The position numbers and the translations under genes were made by a program. Below are positions 60,553 to 64,000 of a stretch of 64,000 bases of DNA, piece after piece (the stretch's first letter is position 1; each line of letters opens with the position of its first letter). The notes under the pieces were generated by a model that ran no database searches, was not told the DNA's origin, and saw only the letters and a program-made list of their open reading frames with translations. The stretch is taken from NCBI GenBank assembly GCA_016789885.1, contig JAEUPZ010000031.1:366085-430084 (forward strand). The letters run 5' to 3'. The DNA is from Chromatiales bacterium. Lineage in GTDB: Bacteria > Pseudomonadota > Gammaproteobacteria > Steroidobacterales > GCA-2729495.

Positions 60553-60807
60553 ATGCAAACCGACGTAACCGACGTGCCCGAAACGCAGGGCGATCTATTG
60601 GCCGACGCGGAAGCCGCGCGCGCAATCGCGGAGTACCGCCGCGAGCTCCGCCGCGCCACGCTCGCGCGCCGCCGGCAGGCCGACGCGCTCGACGACGCGC
60701 GGCGTTTTCAGGCGGAGGCCGAAGCCGCGGAGAAAGTCTGCGCGCGCATCCGGCGCACGCTGCTGCCGATCCCAACGGGAACGGCCGCGCTCGGCGGTGC
60801 TCTGTGA
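60553..60807 (+). CDS. Small phage protein, 84 aa, helical
   Basis: Not recognised. The 84-residue product is dominated by an Ala/Arg/Glu-rich helical region (AIAEYRRELRRATLARRRQADALDDARRF), likely a coiled coil, with an acidic N-terminus. The ATG has GGAG 8 bases upstream. It is the first rightward gene of the phage cassette, and its TGA overlaps the GTG of the methyltransferase-like gene. The position suggests an early regulator or DNA-binding helper. Confidence 0.65.
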   Translation: MQTDVTDVPETQGDLLADAEAARAIAEYRRELRRATLARRRQADALDDARRFQAEAEAAEKVCARIRRTLLPIPTGTAALGGAL

Positions 60808-61457
60808 GGCGCCTGCGCGTGCTCGTGGCGTGCGAAACGTCGGGCCGCGTCCGGGAGGCATTCCGCGCCCGGGGGCATGACGCCTGGTCGTGCGACCTGC
60901 TGCCGGCCGACGACGGAAGCCCGTTCCATTGGAAAGGGGACGTGCTGACGCTGCTGGATCAGTGCCGCAGCGACCCGGAATTTTGGCCGCCGTTCGACCT
61001 AATGGTGGCCCATCCGCCATGCACCTATCTGGCGGCCAGCGGCCTGCATTGGAACCGGCGCCGGCCGGGTCGCGCGGCGCAGACGGCCGCGGCGCTCGAC
61101 TTCGTGCGCGAGCTCATGCGGGCGCCGGTGCGGGCCTGGGCCATAGAGAACCCCGTCGGGGCGATCAGCACGGCGATATGCAAGCCGGACCAGATCATCC
61201 ACCCGTGGCAGTTCGGGGACGATGCCAGCAAGGCGACTTGCCTATGGCTGAAGGGGCTGCCGCTGCTGCGGCCGACGAACGTACTGCCGGGCGGCAGGAA
61301 GGCACGCCGGGCGAACCAGACGGCGAGCGGGCAGAATCGGCTCCCGCCGTCGCCTGACCGGTGGAAGCTTCGCAGCGTGACGTATCCCGGGATCGCAGCG
61401 GCGATGGCCGATCAGTGGGGCGCCGCGCTGGCCGGGCGCGAAGGGGTGGCGGCATGA
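60804..61457 (+). CDS. Phage cytosine-methyltransferase-like protein
   Basis: A 217-residue protein of a phage family annotated as DNA cytosine methyltransferase. RVLVACETSGRVREAFRARGHDAWSCDLLP (residues 4-33) resembles the SAM-binding motifs I-II of C5-cytosine methylases, AHPPCTYLAASG the PPC motif IV, and AIENPVGAIS the ENP motif VI. It is short and lacks a target-recognition domain, so base modification other than methylation, or loss of activity, is possible. The GTG start overlaps the previous stop; the stop overlaps the next ATG. Confidence 0.8.
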   Translation: MRRLRVLVACETSGRVREAFRARGHDAWSCDLLPADDGSPFHWKGDVLTLLDQCRSDPEFWPPFDLMVAHPPCTYLAASGLHWNRRRPGRAAQTAAALDFVRELMRAPVRAWAIENPVGAISTAICKPDQIIHPWQFGDDASKATCLWLKGLPLLRPTNVLPGGRKARRANQTASGQNRLPPSPDRWKLRSVTYPGIAAAMADQWGAALAGREGVAA

Positions 61458-61738
61458 GCGAGCACATTTACCGGCGCGATATACCGGGGCCGCGGGTGCC
61501 CGACGCTCCGCCGCACCGTGTAGAGGTCCGCATGGCGCGCGATGCCGGCGTGGTGCTCGTGGTGCTGGTGATTTTTCGACCCGGGACGTGCGGCGAAGAT
61601 TGGTCGGAAATCATCGTGGCCGCCTGGCCGTCATACCGGCGGGACGAAGCGATAACCTGGGCCGCGCGCGAGGACTTCGGGCCGCTAGATGGGGCCATTG
61701 TCGAGGGTGTCTATGTCGGCGCGGAGCCGCCGGTATGA
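61454..61738 (+). CDS. Small phage protein, 94 aa
   Basis: Not recognised. A 94-residue soluble protein without membrane segments, with a strand-like centre (AGVVLVVLVIF) and an acidic C-terminal half (DFGPLDGAIVEGVYVGAEPP). It starts with ATGA overlapping the methyltransferase stop and ends with ATGA overlapping the next gene. Tight coupling implies a role in the same early phage module. Confidence 0.65.
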   Translation: MSEHIYRRDIPGPRVPDAPPHRVEVRMARDAGVVLVVLVIFRPGTCGEDWSEIIVAAWPSYRRDEAITWAAREDFGPLDGAIVEGVYVGAEPPV

Positions 61739-61956
61739 GCGCGAACCCCGGGAAGGTGCGGAAGCTCGACGGGATCAGCCAGTACGCGCGCGGGCTCGCG
61801 GCCGGGCGCCAGGCGGCAGAGGCCGAGGCGCGCGAGCGCGAGCGCGCAATATGGGCCTACACCGGCCACGAGAGGCGGGCCACTGCCTGGGTGTGCTCGA
61901 CCGTCGGGGCGCTGTCTGGCGCCATCGTGGCCGGGCTCGTGGCCTGGCTACTCTGA
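61735..61956 (+). CDS. Small one-helix membrane protein of the phage, 73 aa
   Basis: A 73-residue protein with a charged helical N-terminal part (YARGLAAGRQAAEAEARERE) and a single C-terminal membrane helix (about residues 52-73, VCSTVGALSGAIVAGLVAWL). No signal peptide is seen. The shape is that of small inner membrane proteins of filamentous phages, but it sits before rep rather than with the coat genes. Function unknown. Confidence 0.65.
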   Translation: MSANPGKVRKLDGISQYARGLAAGRQAAEAEARERERAIWAYTGHERRATAWVCSTVGALSGAIVAGLVAWLL

Positions 61957-61982
61957 CGGGGCGCCGGTAGGGCTCGGGCGGC

Positions 61983-63671
61983 ATGGAAGCCGCTACGCTG
62001 GATGGGGTCTGGTCGCGCGGCTTCGGCAGCCGCATGGCGCGGATGCGCGCCATCGGCGGCCTGCCCGATGAGGTGGCCGGGATCGTCGCGGCGGAGTATG
62101 TCCGCCGCGCCGGTCCCGCGCCGGTGGCGCGCCCCTACCCGTTGCCGGATGACCGGCCGCCGCACGAGCGGGCCCGCGCCCCGCGCGCGTGGAATTCCTG
62201 GTTAGCGGCGGGGCTGTGGCTTCAGCAGACGGCCGGCGCGCTCCGCCGGGCCCGGGTGCCGTTTGCCTTCGATGAATGGGAGCTAGCGGAGCGCGCGCGC
62301 CAGGCGGCCGAAATCTGCGCCGGGCATCTGCGCGAGCTCGACCGGTGCCGGCCGTTTGCCGAGGGCATCGGCATCACGGTGCCGGAGCTCGGCCGCGGCG
62401 TGACGGCATCCGGGCTGCTGCGGCGGCTCTACTCCGCGGCCTGGTGGCACCGGCGACTGCGGGCCGCCTGGTGCATGGCCGCGGAGTCGGGCCTACGCGA
62501 AGCCGGCCAGGTACACCGGGCGGCGAGCCCGTATGCAAGCCGGCCGACGATTGAGAGGCGCCAGGGCCAGAAACGCCGCGGCGCGCGGTTTCTCGCGGAG
62601 CGTGTCGCAACCTGCATCGACACCGGCGAGCAGCTAGAGCTATGGGAAATCGCCAAGCGCTCGATCGCCAATCCCGCCGTCCGCCGGGCCGAATTCATGA
62701 CCCGGCTAAAGGGCTTCGAGCTCGTGGCGGCCGACTGCGGCCACGTCGCGAATTTCTACACCATCACAACCCCGTCGCGATTCCATGCCCGCCACGTTGA
62801 CGGCCGGCCGAATGAAAACCATGACGGGAGCACGCCGCGCGACGGGCAGCTGTACCTGCGCGAGCTCTGGGCCCGAATCCGGGCGAAGCTCAAGAGGATG
62901 GCGGTAGTCGTCTACGGGTTCCGCATCGCGGAGCCGCACCACGATGGGACGCCGCACTGGCATCTGATCCTATGGGCACCGGCCAGCCAGGCCGACACGG
63001 TTACGGCCGTGATGCGGGCGCACGCGCTGGCCGACACTCCCGAAGAACCCGGGGCCGCCCGGCACCGGTTCAAGGTCGAGCGCATCGACCCGGCACGGGG
63101 CTCGGCGTGCAGCTACGTCGCTAAGTACGTGGCTAAGAACATCGACGGGCACCGGGTCGGCGGGGACTTCGAGGCGGGCGGCCTGGCGGCCGATACGGTC
63201 ACGGCCGTGGATGCCTGGGCGGCCACCTATCGCGTGCGGCAGTTCCAGCAGATCGGCGGCCCGCCGGTGGGGCTGTGGCGCGAGCTCCGCCGCGTGCGCG
63301 AGCCCCACGAGTGCGAACCAATCGAGCGCGCGCGGTCCTGCGCCGATGCCGGCGACTGGCGCGGATTCGTGCTCGCGCTCGGCGGCGTGGAGCAATGCCG
63401 GCGGTCGCCGCTGGTGCTCGAAAAGGCCGCGGACGGGCTGAATCAGTGGGGCGAGCCGGCGGCGCCGCGGGCGGTCGGCGTGCGCTTCGGCGTGCTCGTG
63501 ATCCATACCCGCGAAAAGGTTTGGGTGATCGCGCTGCGCGGTCAGACGGGGAACCTTGGACCCGTGGAAATAACTGTACGCGGTGGCCGCCAGGCCGCGG
63601 CGTGGAATCCGGCCGGCCAGGCGGCCGGCGCTGCCGTTGAACCGTCACCACGAGGGCCGCCCGATGGCTGA
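61983..63671 (+). CDS. Rolling-circle replication initiator (phage GPA family)
   Basis: A 562-residue replication endonuclease of the phage gpA (PF05840-like) type. HUH motif HWH (residues 325-327 in GTPHWHLILW) binds the metal, and Tyr378 and Tyr382 in SYVAKYVAKNI are the twin nicking tyrosines in a Y-x3-Y arrangement. Upstream, DCGHVANFYTITTPSRFHA is the family's motif 1 region. It nicks the plus-strand origin to drive single-stranded replication. An 8-base overlap joins it to the next gene. The origin was not identified. Confidence 0.9.
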   Translation: MEAATLDGVWSRGFGSRMARMRAIGGLPDEVAGIVAAEYVRRAGPAPVARPYPLPDDRPPHERARAPRAWNSWLAAGLWLQQTAGALRRARVPFAFDEWELAERARQAAEICAGHLRELDRCRPFAEGIGITVPELGRGVTASGLLRRLYSAAWWHRRLRAAWCMAAESGLREAGQVHRAASPYASRPTIERRQGQKRRGARFLAERVATCIDTGEQLELWEIAKRSIANPAVRRAEFMTRLKGFELVAADCGHVANFYTITTPSRFHARHVDGRPNENHDGSTPRDGQLYLRELWARIRAKLKRMAVVVYGFRIAEPHHDGTPHWHLILWAPASQADTVTAVMRAHALADTPEEPGAARHRFKVERIDPARGSACSYVAKYVAKNIDGHRVGGDFEAGGLAADTVTAVDAWAATYRVRQFQQIGGPPVGLWRELRRVREPHECEPIERARSCADAGDWRGFVLALGGVEQCRRSPLVLEKAADGLNQWGEPAAPRAVGVRFGVLVIHTREKVWVIALRGQTGNLGPVEITVRGGRQAAAWNPAGQAAGAAVEPSPRGPPDG

Positions 63672-63960
63672 AACGCCGCTAGAAGTGCTCCGCCGCGCCG
63701 TGCCGAAGATCGCCAGCCACCCGATGATGCCGCGGGAGGTTCGGGACTGCCTGGCCGCCGCGCTCGGCGCGATGGAGATTCACCAGCGCGAACTGCACGA
63801 GCTCGCGCAGCGCGTCGAGGCCGCCGCGTCGGCGGTGCCCGATCCCGTCGAGCTCCGCCGCTGCATCGAGGTCGAGCTATCCGGGCTCATTGTCAACGTC
63901 GTGGCCGAAACGATGCGCGCCGAGCTCGAGGCCGCCGGATTCCGGCGGGCGGTGGACTAG
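63664..63960 (+). CDS. Small phage protein after rep, 98 aa
   Basis: Not recognised. A 98-residue, mostly helical protein with a likely coiled-coil centre (MEIHQRELHELAQRVEAAAS) and an acidic C-terminal helix. In filamentous phages the gene after rep is often a single-stranded DNA-binding protein, but this sequence shows no such fold. It begins 8 bases inside the rep stop. Role unknown. Confidence 0.6.
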   Translation: MAETPLEVLRRAVPKIASHPMMPREVRDCLAAALGAMEIHQRELHELAQRVEAAASAVPDPVELRRCIEVELSGLIVNVVAETMRAELEAAGFRRAVD

Positions 63961-63973
63961 GGAGGGACGGACG

Positions 63974-64000
63974 ATGCCGAAAAGGGACGTGAAACAGGCG
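63974..64000 (+). CDS. Start of a further phage gene (truncated by window)
   Basis: An ATG with a GGAGGG Shine-Dalgarno 7 bases upstream opens a frame MPKRDVKQA that continues beyond the window. It lies 13 bases after the previous phage gene in the same direction. Too little remains to assign a function. Confidence 0.5.

Larger units (their letters stand above)
59914..64000 (+). mobile_element. Inovirus-like prophage, left part
   Basis: From the dif-like junction rightwards the genes change from household metabolism to a compact phage set: a minus-strand DUF3693-like HTH regulator, small ORFs, a cytosine-methyltransferase-like protein, a 73-residue one-helix membrane protein and a GPA-type rolling-circle replication initiator, joined by ATGA/GTGA overlaps. 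This order is typical of filamentous-phage (inovirus) prophages. The coat, Zot-like and adsorption genes would lie beyond 64000. The left boundary depends on the dif-like site; the right boundary is unseen. Confidence 0.72.

Overview
This 64 kb window is a gene-dense, very GC-rich bacterial chromosome segment that fits a gammaproteobacterium. The order acpP-fabF-pabB-pabC-mltG-tmk-holB-pilZ, a type II secretion pseudopilin operon with a rhombosortase, and yerC in front of hisG all point that way. The GC-loving codon use, frequent GTG/TTG starts and the AddAB-like rather than RecBCD repair nuclease suggest an environmental lineage such as the Steroidobacterales/Xanthomonadales group. That placement is inference; no rRNA gene is present to test it.

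Layout. 1-5.7 kb (minus strand): ilvE-leuC-leuD-leuB, preceded by a terminator-like attenuator, followed by yerC-hisG-hisD(partial): leucine and histidine synthesis. 5.8-7.7 kb (plus): 2Fe-2S ferredoxin, a degenerate FAH-fold protein and an O-methyltransferase. 7.7-15.1 kb: a VOC protein, a type III CoA-transferase, an HMG-CoA lyase and a hydantoinase/acetone-carboxylase-type HyuA-HyuB pair, which together look like carboxylic-acid catabolism. 15.2-22 kb: an IclR regulator divergent from an SDR and an aldo-keto reductase, then a LysE exporter and an aldehyde dehydrogenase divergent from a TRAP transporter (QM only). 22-32.4 kb: peroxiredoxin, a membrane protein, etfB-etfA-MFS, a sulfurtransferase, a lipoprotein, one unrecognised conserved-looking protein, a second VOC protein, and a coupled MFS and alanine-type aminotransferase.

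32.4-38.3 kb: a coupled AddB-like/AddA-like helicase-nuclease pair. 38.3-44.7 kb: T2SS genes gspG-H-I-J-K-L-M-N (minus strand) and, divergent, a rhombosortase that would process GlyGly-CTERM substrates of that secretion system. 44.8-52.5 kb: fatty acid and folate genes, MltG, Tmk, DNA polymerase III delta-prime and a PilZ protein, mostly with overlapping start/stop codons. 52.6-59.8 kb: a cNMP-cNMP-rhodanese fusion, a FadJ-type multifunctional enzyme coupled to an EEP-family nuclease, a divergent TIR-like protein, a ferredoxin-NADP reductase with a good sigma70 promoter, a GDPD and a lipocalin lipoprotein.

59.9-64 kb: the left end of an integrated filamentous-phage (inovirus)-like element. 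It has a dif-like, AT-rich 28-bp junction, a DUF3693-like HTH regulator whose reading frame runs out of the phage into host DNA, a compact coupled cassette of small ORFs, a short cytosine-methyltransferase-like protein, and a GPA-type rolling-circle replication initiator with an HUH motif and a Y-x3-Y pair. No integrase is visible, which agrees with use of host XerCD. The element continues past the window end.
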